Shown: piece after piece, positions 26,969 through 35,291 of the stretch
Position numbering within the stretch: position 1 is the stretch's first letter
Layout: each line of letters starts with the position of its first letter
Assembly: GCF_000022205.1 (NCBI RefSeq)
Contig: NC_012029.1
Span: 248,001 to 312,000 of the forward strand
Origin: Halorubrum lacusprofundi ATCC 49239
Lineage (GTDB): Archaea > Halobacteriota > Halobacteria > Halobacteriales > Haloferacaceae
Direction of reading: 5' to 3'
Length of the DNA stretch: 64,000 bases
Notes under the pieces: generated by a model
Told to the model about the DNA's origin: nothing
The model's database searches: none
What the model saw: the letters and a program-made list of their open reading frames with translations, nothing else
Position numbers and translations under genes: made by a program

Positions 26969-27682
26969 ATGAACCGAGCAGAGAAGGCGGCCCTCCAGCT
27001 CCAGGCGGTCGCCGTGTTGCGGATGTTGAAGGAGACTCGAACCTACGAGGAGCTGTCCGAGGTGACGGGGTTGCCCGCGGGCGACCTGAATCGGTACGTC
27101 AACGGTCACGTGCTTCCTGGTACCGACCGCGCGAGCGAAGTCGTCGAGGCGGTCGGTCGCGACGCGCTCGCCGACGAGCTGCTCGCTCGCGTCGAGTTCG
27201 ACGACGAGGGGTACGTCGACAACTCGGGAGTCGTCTTCGACCAGTCGTTCCTCGACCTGGTCGCACCCGTCGCCGCGGAGACGTTCGAGTTCGAGTCGCC
27301 GGACGTGGTGCTCACCGCGGCCACGGACGGGATCACCCTCGGCGCGGCGATGGCCTCCTTCTTCGACGCGCGGCTCGCGTACGCGAAGAAGTCGAAGGAG
27401 ACAGCCGTCGAGGAGTTCATCGAGTCCCGCCAGCGGCTCGCCTCCGGCATCGAACTCACCTACTACCTCCCCGCGAGCGCGATCAACGCCGGCGACACGG
27501 TTCTCGTCGTCGACGACCTGATCCGGTCGGGCGAGACGCAGGAACTGCTCTTGGACATCGCGTTGCAGGCCGACGCCGACGTCACCGGCGTGTTCACGCT
27601 GATCGCCGTCGGCGACAAGGGGATGAAGCGCGCGCGGGAGATCACCGACGCCCCGGTTGGCGCGCTGACGACCTTCGAGTAG
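26969..27682 (+). CDS. HTH-phosphoribosyltransferase fusion, likely transcription regulator (GfcR/PurR-like)
   Basis: A 237-residue protein. Residues 1-60 look like a helix-turn-helix (TYEELSEVTGLPAGDLNRYV). Residues 85-237 form a type I phosphoribosyltransferase fold with the PRPP loop VLVVDDLIRSGET at 178-190. Such fusions act as effector-sensing regulators in archaea (GfcR in Haloferax) and bacteria (PurR). The neighbour on the same strand is a purine permease, so a purine-linked role is suggested. The sequence ATTCATAC overlaps its own promoter position (about 26938-26945) and recurs upstream of the permease (27769-27776). Catalytic phosphoribosyltransferase activity is the alternative. 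Confidence 0.78.
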   Translation: MNRAEKAALQLQAVAVLRMLKETRTYEELSEVTGLPAGDLNRYVNGHVLPGTDRASEVVEAVGRDALADELLARVEFDDEGYVDNSGVVFDQSFLDLVAPVAAETFEFESPDVVLTAATDGITLGAAMASFFDARLAYAKKSKETAVEEFIESRQRLASGIELTYYLPASAINAGDTVLVVDDLIRSGETQELLLDIALQADADVTGVFTLIAVGDKGMKRAREITDAPVGALTTFE

Positions 27683-27774
27683 TGCGTTCGCGTTTCGAGT
27701 GGGGGGCATCACCGCCCTGAGTAAGCACGTTCGCGCATTTCTCTTGGCTCTCTAACGTTTTAAACCGAATTCAT

Positions 27775-27786
27775 ACGCATATGCGT
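27775..27786. promoter_or_regulatory. 12-bp perfect palindrome, candidate operator for the purine permease
   Basis: ACGCATATGCGT is a perfect 12-bp palindrome about 65 nt before the permease start, in a 70-nt AT-rich stretch (27745-27830) that should hold the promoter; a TATA-like CTTATC lies near 27814-27819. Confidence 0.45.
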
Positions 27787-27850
27787 GCATACGTTTCGCT
27801 AGCGTTCAGCAAAGCTTATCACTCGATCCCGGGGTACACTCACCCGTTCA

Positions 27851-29230
27851 ATGGGGCTTTCAGACACGCTGGCCGCGCGGTTCGACGTAGAGTCGCACGG
27901 ATCGGACGTCCGCACCGAACTGGTTGCCGGGCTCACGACGTTCCTTGCGATGTCGTACATCATCGTCGTGAACCCCGCGATCCTCTCGGACGCGATCCAG
28001 ATCGAGGGGTACGGACAGGGCGAGGTGTTCCAGATGATCGCCATCGCGACGATCCTCTCGGCGGCGATCGGGACGGTCGTGATGGCGCTGTACGCGAACC
28101 GGCCGTTCGGGCTTGCGCCCGGTCTCGGGCTCAACGCCTTCTTCGCGTACACGGTCGTGTTGGGGCTCGGGATCCCGTGGCAGACGGCGCTCGCGGCGGT
28201 GTTCGTCGAGGGCGTCGCGTTCATGCTGCTCACCCTAGTCGGCGCGCGCAAGTACGTCATCCAACTGTTCCCCGAGCCGGTGAAGCGCTCGGTCGGCGCG
28301 GGTATCGGCCTGTTCCTGCTGTTTATCGGCTTCCAGGAGCTCCAGATCGTCGTCCCCGACGACGCAACGCTAGTCACGCTCGGCGGGATCTTCGGGAACC
28401 CGTGGGCAATCTTAGGACTGCTCGGGCTCGCGTTCACCTTCGGCCTCTGGGCCCGCGGGATCACGGGATCGATCGTGATCGGCATCCTGACGACCGCCGC
28501 CGTCGGCTGGGGGCTCACCCTCGCCGGCGTTTTCGAGCGCGGCGTAATCACCCCGGAGACGCTCCCGAGCGCACAGTACGACATCACGCCGCTGGCGGGC
28601 GCGTTCGTCGACGGGCTGGGACAGATCGAGCCGCTCACGTTCGTCTTGGTCGTGTTCACGTTCTTCTTCGTCGACTTCTTCGACACCGCCGGGACGCTCA
28701 TCGGGGTCTCGCAGTTCGGTGACTTCCTCGACGAGGACGGTGACCTCCCCGACATGGACAAGCCGCTGATGGCCGACGCGGTGGGGACGACCGCCGGCGC
28801 GATGCTCGGCACCTCTACGGTGACGACATTCATCGAGTCGTCGACGGGCGTCGAGGAGGGCGGCCGAACCGGGCTCACTGCGCTGGCCGTCGCTGGCCTC
28901 TTCGTCGCGTCACTCGCCGTGATCCCGATCGTCGCCGCCATCCCGTCGTACGCCTCCTTTATCGCGCTGATCGTCGTCGGCGTAATGATGCTGCAGGGAC
29001 TCGTCGAGGTCGATTGGGACGACCCCGCGTGGGCCGTCTCCGCGGGACTCACCGTCACCGTGATGCCGTTCGCCTACTCGATCGCCGACGGACTGGCCGC
29101 CGGCATTATCGCGTACCCGCTGATCAAGGTCGCGGTCGGCGAGTACGATGACGTCGCGCCCGGCCAGTACGTCATCGCGGCGCTGCTTGTGGTCTACTAC
29201 GTGTTACAGACGCGCGGCGTTATCCTCTGA
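27851..29230 (+). CDS. Purine permease of the AzgA-type NCS2 family
   Basis: A 459-residue membrane protein with some 12-14 hydrophobic segments. The start (TELVAGLTTFLAMSYIIVVN, about residues 22-41) and the segments ANRPFGLAPGLGLNAFFAYT, FVDFFDTAGTLIGV and GTSTVTTFIESSTGV are the signatures of the adenine/guanine/hypoxanthine permeases rather than the uracil/xanthine branch. It should import purine bases by proton or sodium symport. The neighbouring phosphoribosyltransferase-type regulator is a natural controller. Substrate choice within the purines cannot be read from the sequence. Confidence 0.88.
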   Translation: MGLSDTLAARFDVESHGSDVRTELVAGLTTFLAMSYIIVVNPAILSDAIQIEGYGQGEVFQMIAIATILSAAIGTVVMALYANRPFGLAPGLGLNAFFAYTVVLGLGIPWQTALAAVFVEGVAFMLLTLVGARKYVIQLFPEPVKRSVGAGIGLFLLFIGFQELQIVVPDDATLVTLGGIFGNPWAILGLLGLAFTFGLWARGITGSIVIGILTTAAVGWGLTLAGVFERGVITPETLPSAQYDITPLAGAFVDGLGQIEPLTFVLVVFTFFFVDFFDTAGTLIGVSQFGDFLDEDGDLPDMDKPLMADAVGTTAGAMLGTSTVTTFIESSTGVEEGGRTGLTALAVAGLFVASLAVIPIVAAIPSYASFIALIVVGVMMLQGLVEVDWDDPAWAVSAGLTVTVMPFAYSIADGLAAGIIAYPLIKVAVGEYDDVAPGQYVIAALLVVYYVLQTRGVIL

Positions 29231-29274
29231 GCGGCGTCGACGACGCGGTTTCTCTTTAAATACGGATGCCGCCC

Positions 29275-29291
29275 GTGCGCGGCCCGCGCAC
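29275..29291. terminator. 17-nt GC-rich inverted repeat between permease and glutaredoxin genes
   Basis: GTGCGCGG-C-CCGCGCAC is perfectly symmetric around one base. It lies 45 nt after the permease stop and about 15 nt before the glutaredoxin promoter, so it could be part of a terminator or an operator. Confidence 0.35.
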
Positions 29292-29329
29292 CGACCACCG
29301 TACTTCTTTACACGTCTGTCTCGTATCCG

Positions 29330-29590
29330 ATGGTGATGACGGATCTGACGCTCTACGAACTGGAGGGGTGCCCGTACTGCGCGAAGGTGAAGGCCAAGCT
29401 TGCCGACCTCGATCTTGAGTACGAGTCGGTGATGGTCCCACGCTCGCACGGCAAGCGCACCGAAGTCGAGGAGATCTCCGGACAGACCGGCGTGCCGGTT
29501 CTCGTCGACGAGGAACACGGGATCGACGCGATGCCCGAGAGCGACGACATCGTTGAGTACCTCGAAGAGACGTACGGCGACGCGAGCTAA
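29330..29590 (+). CDS. Glutaredoxin-like protein
   Basis: An 86-residue thioredoxin-fold protein with the redox motif CPYC near residue 14 (LEGCPYCAKVK) and the cis-proline segment TGVPVLVDEEHG, ending with the SDDIVEYLEETYG pattern shared by glutaredoxins and GST N-terminal domains. It likely carries out thiol transfer in the cytoplasm; haloarchaea use gamma-glutamylcysteine rather than glutathione, so the partner thiol is inferred. A second ATG at 29336 fits better to the TATA-like TCTTTACA (29304-29311) if the mRNA is leaderless. Confidence 0.85.
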   Translation: MVMTDLTLYELEGCPYCAKVKAKLADLDLEYESVMVPRSHGKRTEVEEISGQTGVPVLVDEEHGIDAMPESDDIVEYLEETYGDAS

Positions 29591-29659
29591 CTCGACGGCT
29601 GCTCCCGACTGCGACCCCGATCGCGAGGCTATTTATCCAACCGCGTCGACGTGCCCAGC

Positions 29660-30019
29660 GTGCGCCTCGTCCACCGCTCAGGCCCGTCCGACGACCGTGA
29701 GAGCCAGCTCCTTGCGAGCGACGTCGACGTGGCGCGCTCGACGCTCGAACAGGGGCGGGGGCTGATGTTCCGGCGGTCGATCCCCGACGACTACGCGCTC
29801 GTGTTCCCGTTCGACGCCCCGGATATCCAGTGGCTCCACATGCTGTTCGTCCCCTTCGCGATCGACGCGCTGTGGCTCGTCGACGGCGAGGTACAGAAGA
29901 CGAAGCGACTCGCCCCATTTGTCGGGCTGGGCCGCGGCCGCGCGGATACAGTGGTCGAACTCCCGGCCGGCGCGGCCGACGGGGTCGCCGTCGGCGACGA
30001 GGTCCGACTCGTCGAGTGA
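29660..30019 (+). CDS. DUF192 family protein
   Basis: A small protein of the DUF192 fold (119 residues from GTG 29660, or 122 from GTG 29651). It has the family features GLMFRRSIPDDYALVF and the WLHMLFVPFAIDALWLVDG core, where most relatives read 'MxNTxxPLDxxFID'. The GTG at 29660 is preferred because the TATA-like TATTTATC (29630-29637) lies 26 nt upstream. The function of the family is unknown; some bacterial members are exported, but no signal is seen here. Confidence 0.82.
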   Translation: MRLVHRSGPSDDRESQLLASDVDVARSTLEQGRGLMFRRSIPDDYALVFPFDAPDIQWLHMLFVPFAIDALWLVDGEVQKTKRLAPFVGLGRGRADTVVELPAGAADGVAVGDEVRLVE

Positions 30020-30038
30020 CACCGATCGTTGGGCCGAC

Positions 30039-31457
30039 TCACCCGTCGTCCAGCGTCCGGAGCTCCATCTCGATCCGTGTCCCGCCGGCCGATGCGGAGC
30101 TGATATCGAAGGATCCACCGCCGGCGCTGACGATCCAGTTGACGTACCAGAGACCGAGCCCGCTCGCGTGCTCCAGCGGCGTCTCCTCGCCGGTGAGTAC
30201 CGACCGCTCGGTTGGGGGAATCCCCGGCCCGTCGTCGGCGACGACGAGCGAGGTCCACGACTCGCTCGGAAGTTCGGCGGCCGTGATCTCGACACGTGAG
30301 CGCTCGGTGTCGCTGTGGCGGATCGCGTTCTCGACGAGCTCCGCGATCGCCTCGGCGAGGTAGCCGATCGCCGACACCGTGATCCCCTCGGGCACGTCGA
30401 CCTCGATGTCGGCGCCCTCGCGGAGTTCCGACGGGAGCGAGACGAGCGCCTCATCGACGGCGTTGTCGAGGTCGATCCGGCTGGGTGCGGGTCGATCGGC
30501 GAGAAGCCGCTCGACGCGCCGGGAGGTCTCGCCCACGCGGAGCAGGCGCTCGGCGGTATCGACGACTCGTTCGAGCTCCGACGCCAGCTCCGGGTCGTCG
30601 ACGGTGTCGATAGCCCGCTCGGTGAACCCGGTCACCACGTTGAGATCGTTTCGGAAGTTGTGCCGCAGCACCCGCGCCAGAACGGCAAGCCGCTCCTCGC
30701 GGAGCGACGCTTCCGTGCGATCCTCGCCGACGCCGATCGCGCCGACGAGCTCGTCGCCGTCGACGACCGGCCCCAGCGCGAGCTGGTACGGGACGCGCTC
30801 GCCCGACCGGGTGAAAAGCGTCGCCTCGCACTCGGCCGGTTCGCGCTCGCGGTACACGCGGCGAAGCGCCTCGGCGACGGTATCGCGAGTCTCGTCATCG
30901 AACAGCGCTGTTAGGTCGGTCCCGGATAGCTCCTCGCCATCGCGTTCGGTGTCAGCGGCGAGCTGGTCGTTCCACCGTGCGAGCGTCCCGTCTGCGCTAC
31001 ACTGGAACAGCGCGGCGGGCATCGTCGAAGCGATGGCGTCGACGACGTGCTGCTGCGACCGGAGTTCCTCCTCGGCAGTGACGCGGTCGGTCACGTCGGT
31101 CAACCCGACGATCAGCCACCGCTCGTCGGCGATCGTCGTCGTGTGGAGGGAAAGCGAGAGCCGGCGCCGCTCCCACTCCCCACCGGTCTCCCACTCGAGC
31201 TCGGTAACTCCCTCTCGGTCGATCGCCTCGTCAACTGCCGCGGCTACCGGCTCGCCGTCGACCGTCTCGTCGGCCTCGCCGAGGTCGGTGAGTCCCATCA
31301 AGGTCAACGTCCTGCGGTCCTGCCCGAGCAGCGCGGCCGCCGCGGCGTTCGCCGCCCGGATCGCGTGCGTCTCGGGATCGCAGGCTACCGCCGGCGTCGG
31401 AACCGCCTCGACGAACGATTGCACCACGCGGGGTGTCGACTCGCCGTCACGATCCAT
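30039..31457 (-). CDS. PAS-domain sensor histidine kinase
   Basis: A 472-residue soluble kinase. Two PAS-like sensor domains occupy about 10-125 and 135-250; the phospho-acceptor His266 lies in the haloarchaeal H-box RVLRHNFRNDLNVVTGF; the ATPase domain has the N-box LVENAIRH and the G-box DDGPGIP, then GLGLWYVNWIV. No membrane segment is seen, so it senses a cytoplasmic cue. No response regulator gene is adjacent, which is common for haloarchaeal kinases. The upstream region has an AT-rich run (GGGATTATAAATATC, near 31472-31486) suitable as a TATA box. Confidence 0.9.
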   Translation of the reverse strand: MDRDGESTPRVVQSFVEAVPTPAVACDPETHAIRAANAAAAALLGQDRRTLTLMGLTDLGEADETVDGEPVAAAVDEAIDREGVTELEWETGGEWERRRLSLSLHTTTIADERWLIVGLTDVTDRVTAEEELRSQQHVVDAIASTMPAALFQCSADGTLARWNDQLAADTERDGEELSGTDLTALFDDETRDTVAEALRRVYREREPAECEATLFTRSGERVPYQLALGPVVDGDELVGAIGVGEDRTEASLREERLAVLARVLRHNFRNDLNVVTGFTERAIDTVDDPELASELERVVDTAERLLRVGETSRRVERLLADRPAPSRIDLDNAVDEALVSLPSELREGADIEVDVPEGITVSAIGYLAEAIAELVENAIRHSDTERSRVEITAAELPSESWTSLVVADDGPGIPPTERSVLTGEETPLEHASGLGLWYVNWIVSAGGGSFDISSASAGGTRIEMELRTLDDG

Positions 31458-31523
31458 TCATACCCCGCCCGATGGGCTCAGGGATTATAAATATCGAGGG
31501 GAGTTCCCCCCTCGGTCGAGAGC

Positions 31524-34118
31524 TTAGTCCGCCTTCGCCTGCCAGTCGCGGACCGTGTCCGCGCCCACGCCGTCGACGTCGGCCGCCAACTCGTCCGGAT
31601 CGATCGACTTGAGGTCGTCGACGCCGTCGACGCCGGCGTCTTTCAGCTTCTCGGCGGTCTTCTCGCCGATCCCTTCGACGGTCTGGAGCTCCGAGCCCTC
31701 CTGCCGGGCGGTGAACTCCCGGTAGTTGCAGATGGGACAGCCGAGCTCCCACGGCTCGTCGCCGGAGTGGACCCGGAGGTGCGGAAGGCCGTGCTCCTCG
31801 CAGATTTCGTCGGTGACCTCGATCTCACCGCGCCGGGGGAGCGGCAGCGAGTAGTCGCAGTCGGGGTAGCGCGTGCAGCCGACGAGTCGGGAGCCAGAGC
31901 GGAGCCGCTTGATAGCTAACTCTCCGCCGTGCTCCTCGCCACACTCCGGACACGCCCCGATAACCTCGTCTTCCTGCTCGTCGGCCTCGTCGGCCTTGCA
32001 CTGCGGGCAGCCGTGGACGAACGTCTTCCGGCCTGCGAGCATCTTCACGTGCCGGAGTTCGTGCTCCTCGCAGGTCTCGTCTAAGAGCAGCGGCTTCCCG
32101 CTGGAGGGGAGCGGAAGGGTGTACTCACAGTCCGGGTAGCCGTCGCAGCCGACGAAGTACGACCCCTGTCGAGACTTTCGGACGAGGAGGTCGGAGCCGC
32201 ATTCCGGGCAGGGGCCGAGCGTCTTATCCGCCTTCAGCGACTTCTGGAGGTGGTCGCCGACCGCCTCGCGCGACTCGGTGAGGTCGTCGAACACGCGGTT
32301 GAGCAGCTCGCGGGATGCCTCGGTCACCTCGTCGTACCCCTTCTCGCCGGCCGCGATCGCCTGCATGTCGCGTTCGAGCTGGGCGGTCATCTCCTCGCTC
32401 ACGACGTGTTCCGCGAACTCTTCTGCGGCCTCGACGACCGCCTCCGCGAGCCGGGTCGGCCGCGGCGGGTCGCTCTCGATGTAGTTGCGGTCGTACAGCT
32501 TTTCGAGGGTACGGTGTCGGGTCGCCTTCGTGCCGACGCCGCGCTTCTCCATCTCCTCGATGAGCCGGGACTGCCCGTATCGACGGGGCGGCTGAGTCTC
32601 CTTCGCGTCCGTCCGCCGGTCGGTGAGCGCGAGCGTCTCGCCGACCTCGACGTCGGGGACGATCCGCTCGTCGCTGGAGCGGTACGGGTACACGTCGTGG
32701 TAGCCGGCCTCCAACAGGCGCTTCCCGTTCGCCTTCAGCCGGAGCCCGCCGTCGGCGACGAGGTCGCCGGGGCCGCTCGCCTCCTCGGGATTGCGGAGAG
32801 CGGCGAGCCCGTCCGCGCGCTCGGCGATCGCGGTCGCCTCGTCGTTCGCGAGCGCGACGACGCGGAGCCGCTCCCACGTCGCGGGCTCGGCGCAGGTCGC
32901 GAGGAAGCGGCGGACGATCAGCTCGTACACCTCCCACTCGTCCTCCGAGAGGTCGGAAGCGGAGGGAAGCTCCCCGGTCGGGTGGATCGGCGGGTGATCG
33001 GTCGTCTCCTCGTCGCCCTCGGTGGGCTCGATCTCCTCCTGTTCGAGGAGGCTCTTCGCGTCTTTCCCGAACGTCGAGGCGACCGACAGCTCCTCGATCA
33101 GCTCGCGGGGGTCGAGATCCTCTGGGTACACCGTGTTATCAGTCCGGGGGTAGGTGACGTAGCCAGCCGTGTACAAGTCCTCAGCGAGCGACATCGCGCG
33201 TTGCGCGGAGTGTCCGAGCGAGCCTGCGGCGCGGATGAACGCCGTGGTGTTGAACGGGGTCGGCGGGTCGTCGGTGCGGGTCCGCCGGCGCACGTCGTCG
33301 ACGACCGCCTCGTCGGCCGCGTCGAACGCCTCCGTGAGGACCTCCGCGACGTCGCCGTTCCAGACGCGCTCGGCCTCGTTGCCCTCGTCGTTCAGGTAGA
33401 AGTAGCGCGCCTCGAAGGGGTCGCCGCCGGACTTGGTCAGGTTCCCGTACAGCTCCCAGTACGCTTCGGGATCGAACGCTTTGATCTCTCGCTCGCGGTC
33501 GACGATCAGCTTGAGCGTCGGTCCCTGCACCCGGCCCACGGAGATGAAGTCCTCGCCGAGCTGGCGGGCGGACAGCGAGAGGAAGCGGGTGAGCGCCGCG
33601 CCCCACGTCAGGTCGATCACCTGCCGGGCCTCCCCGGCGGCGGCCAGATCGAAGTCGAGCTCGTCGGGGTTCGCGAACGCCTCGTTTACCTCGTTGTCGG
33701 TGATCGAGGAGAACCGGACGCGGTCGATGGGAGCGTCCTCGTTCACCTCGCGCACCAGCTCGTACGCCTCCTTGCCGATCAGCTCGCCCTCGCGGTCGTA
33801 GTCGGTCGCGATGACGACTCGGGAGGCGTTGCGCGCCAGTTTCCGGAGGGCCGCGACGATTCCCTCTTGGGTGGGCTCTTTGGTGATCGGTGCGTCGATC
33901 AGTTCGACGGGTTCCACGTCGCGCCAATCGTTGTACTCGGCGGGGAAGTCGACGCCGACGACGTGACCCGAGAGGCCGATACAGCGCTTGCCGCCCCACT
34001 TGTACACGTTCACGTCGTTTTCCCGCTCCGCCGTTGCGGACTCGCCGCTCAGGATGTCGGCGATGCGACGCGCCGCGTTGTCTTTCTCCGTGATTATCAG
34101 TTCGGGGCCGCGACTCAT
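31524..34118 (-). CDS. topA: DNA topoisomerase I (type IA)
   Basis: Relaxes negatively supercoiled DNA through a single-strand break held on a tyrosine. The 864-residue protein has the Toprim start LIITEKDNAARRIADIL, the acidic triad region ATDYDREGELIG near 115, the GRVQGPTLKLIVDRE segment and the active Tyr323 in GYVTYPRTDNT. Four cysteine-rich zinc modules follow (CPECGS...CDGYPDC, CEEH...CPQC, CPECGE...CTRYPDC, CEEH...CPIC), then a C-terminal helix-hairpin-helix region (VEGIGEKTAEKLKDAGVDG). ATG 34118 is chosen; the 60 upstream codons encode a Thr-Pro-Arg repeat from the tandem repeat there and are not part of the family. Confidence 0.94.
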   Translation of the reverse strand: MSRGPELIITEKDNAARRIADILSGESATAERENDVNVYKWGGKRCIGLSGHVVGVDFPAEYNDWRDVEPVELIDAPITKEPTQEGIVAALRKLARNASRVVIATDYDREGELIGKEAYELVREVNEDAPIDRVRFSSITDNEVNEAFANPDELDFDLAAAGEARQVIDLTWGAALTRFLSLSARQLGEDFISVGRVQGPTLKLIVDREREIKAFDPEAYWELYGNLTKSGGDPFEARYFYLNDEGNEAERVWNGDVAEVLTEAFDAADEAVVDDVRRRTRTDDPPTPFNTTAFIRAAGSLGHSAQRAMSLAEDLYTAGYVTYPRTDNTVYPEDLDPRELIEELSVASTFGKDAKSLLEQEEIEPTEGDEETTDHPPIHPTGELPSASDLSEDEWEVYELIVRRFLATCAEPATWERLRVVALANDEATAIAERADGLAALRNPEEASGPGDLVADGGLRLKANGKRLLEAGYHDVYPYRSSDERIVPDVEVGETLALTDRRTDAKETQPPRRYGQSRLIEEMEKRGVGTKATRHRTLEKLYDRNYIESDPPRPTRLAEAVVEAAEEFAEHVVSEEMTAQLERDMQAIAAGEKGYDEVTEASRELLNRVFDDLTESREAVGDHLQKSLKADKTLGPCPECGSDLLVRKSRQGSYFVGCDGYPDCEYTLPLPSSGKPLLLDETCEEHELRHVKMLAGRKTFVHGCPQCKADEADEQEDEVIGACPECGEEHGGELAIKRLRSGSRLVGCTRYPDCDYSLPLPRRGEIEVTDEICEEHGLPHLRVHSGDEPWELGCPICNYREFTARQEGSELQTVEGIGEKTAEKLKDAGVDGVDDLKSIDPDELAADVDGVGADTVRDWQAKAD

Positions 34119-34429
34119 TGTCCCGAGATAGGCCGCTCTCCCGTCTAAAGGTTTCGCGATACGCTTAAGATCGCCCGCACGCGCGGGAATGGCCGCCTCC
34201 GCTCGCGGTGTTCGCGGTGTCCGCTGTGTTCGCGGTGTCCGCTGTGTTCGCGGTGTCCGCACCGATCGGTAGGACGGTGTCGACGACGGGCGCTTCAAAA
34301 GAGGGTTCTGTTGAGATTGAACACTTCGGCAACTCTCTCTCTCAGTGGTTGATTTCTCTCCACACGAGAGGATTTTCGAAAGTGTACGAGCGAGACAGCA
34401 CTTTTTGCCTGCATTTCCGTAGATGAGGT
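34119..34429. other. 311-nt gap between topA and the YihY-type gene
   Basis: No gene is seen. It holds the topA promoter region, the 18-bp tandem repeat at 34211-34260, and from about 34295 a sharp drop in GC leading into the next gene. The sequence GGGTTCTGTTGAGATTGAAC (34302-34321) resembles the terminal repeats I recall for IS6-family elements, but no second copy or transposase is present. Confidence 0.6.
34211..34260. repeat. 18-bp tandem repeat, 2.8 copies
   Basis: TTCGCGGTGTCCGCTGTG occurs at 34211-34228 and 34229-34246, with a 14-base partial copy at 34247-34260. It lies about 93 nt upstream of the topA start. Confidence 0.9.
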
Positions 34430-35242
34430 ATGAAACGCTTGGGCCACGCCGTCGAAGTCGCGTTGACTGTCGGTCAGATGGCCAGGGAGCATGACATCAA
34501 GTATCCGGCGGCCGCACTCGCGTATTACGCCTTTGTCTCCCAAGTTCCGCTGCTGATATTAGTGCTAGCCGTCGTCAGCGACCAACTCGTCGGACAGATT
34601 CAAACAACCACGCCCGACTTCCTCACGCCTGGGGCCCAGCAGCTACTCTCCGAGGCATTGGTTACCGCATCGGGGCGAACGTGGGCGGCGTTGCTCGCGG
34701 TCGGCGTACTTGTTTGGAGCGGGGCAAACATTGTGATTGGCTTTCAGACGGTCGTTAACCGAGTTGAAAACACTCCACGGGAATCATTTCGCACTCAGCT
34801 TCACGATGCCGGTAGCATTATCGGCTCCTTCGGCCTCGTCATTCTCGCGGTTATCCTCACCAACGTGATATTTGCGCTCCTACCGGTCGGTCGAGTGCTT
34901 TCCTATAGCAAGCCGTTCGTTCAGTTTGGCACGCTGACGATCGCGTTCCTTCCGCTCTATTATGCTCCATCGCGGCTGGTATCATCGCTGACAGAGGCGC
35001 TCCCAGGTGCGCTGACAGCCGCAGTTGGGTGGACCGTCTTGCTGACAGCCGTCAGCTTTTACGCCGCTAATGCCACTCAATACGCGCTCTATGGCGTTCT
35101 CAGTGGGATCATCATCATCCTGACGAGCTTCTATCTGGGCGCGATTATACTCATGATCGGAGCAATTGTGAACGCGGTGATCGCCGATGCGGATGACACT
35201 GAGGGAGTGTCGCGGAGGTACCGAAGACAAGAATCGCTCTGA
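34430..35242 (+). CDS. YihY/BrkB-family membrane protein
   Basis: A 270-residue protein with about six hydrophobic segments and the family start KYPAAALAYYAFVSQVPLLI (residues 24-43), plus LVWSGANIVIGFQTVVNRVE in the middle and AIILMIGAIVNAVI near the end. It was once called ribonuclease BN, wrongly for most members; the function is uncertain. Codon use is clearly more AT-rich than that of its neighbours, suggesting later arrival. The charged C-terminal tail is short. Confidence 0.85.
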   Translation: MKRLGHAVEVALTVGQMAREHDIKYPAAALAYYAFVSQVPLLILVLAVVSDQLVGQIQTTTPDFLTPGAQQLLSEALVTASGRTWAALLAVGVLVWSGANIVIGFQTVVNRVENTPRESFRTQLHDAGSIIGSFGLVILAVILTNVIFALLPVGRVLSYSKPFVQFGTLTIAFLPLYYAPSRLVSSLTEALPGALTAAVGWTVLLTAVSFYAANATQYALYGVLSGIIIILTSFYLGAIILMIGAIVNAVIADADDTEGVSRRYRRQESL

Positions 35243-35291
35243 CCAAAGGCAGATAGTCACTATTTCTCATCGCAACCCGACACAGCGCGCC

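Noticed and set aside
34211-34260. CRISPR-like repeat
   Set aside because: The units are directly adjacent with no spacers and number under three; it is a simple tandem repeat.
34119-34298. 60-residue N-terminal extension of topoisomerase I
   Set aside because: It is a Thr-Pro-Arg repeat translated from the tandem repeat and is absent from the family, which starts at the Toprim motif just after 34118.
34302-34321. Insertion sequence boundary
   Set aside because: Only one copy of an IS6-like end is suspected from memory, with no inverted partner, transposase or target duplication, so no mobile element is annotated.
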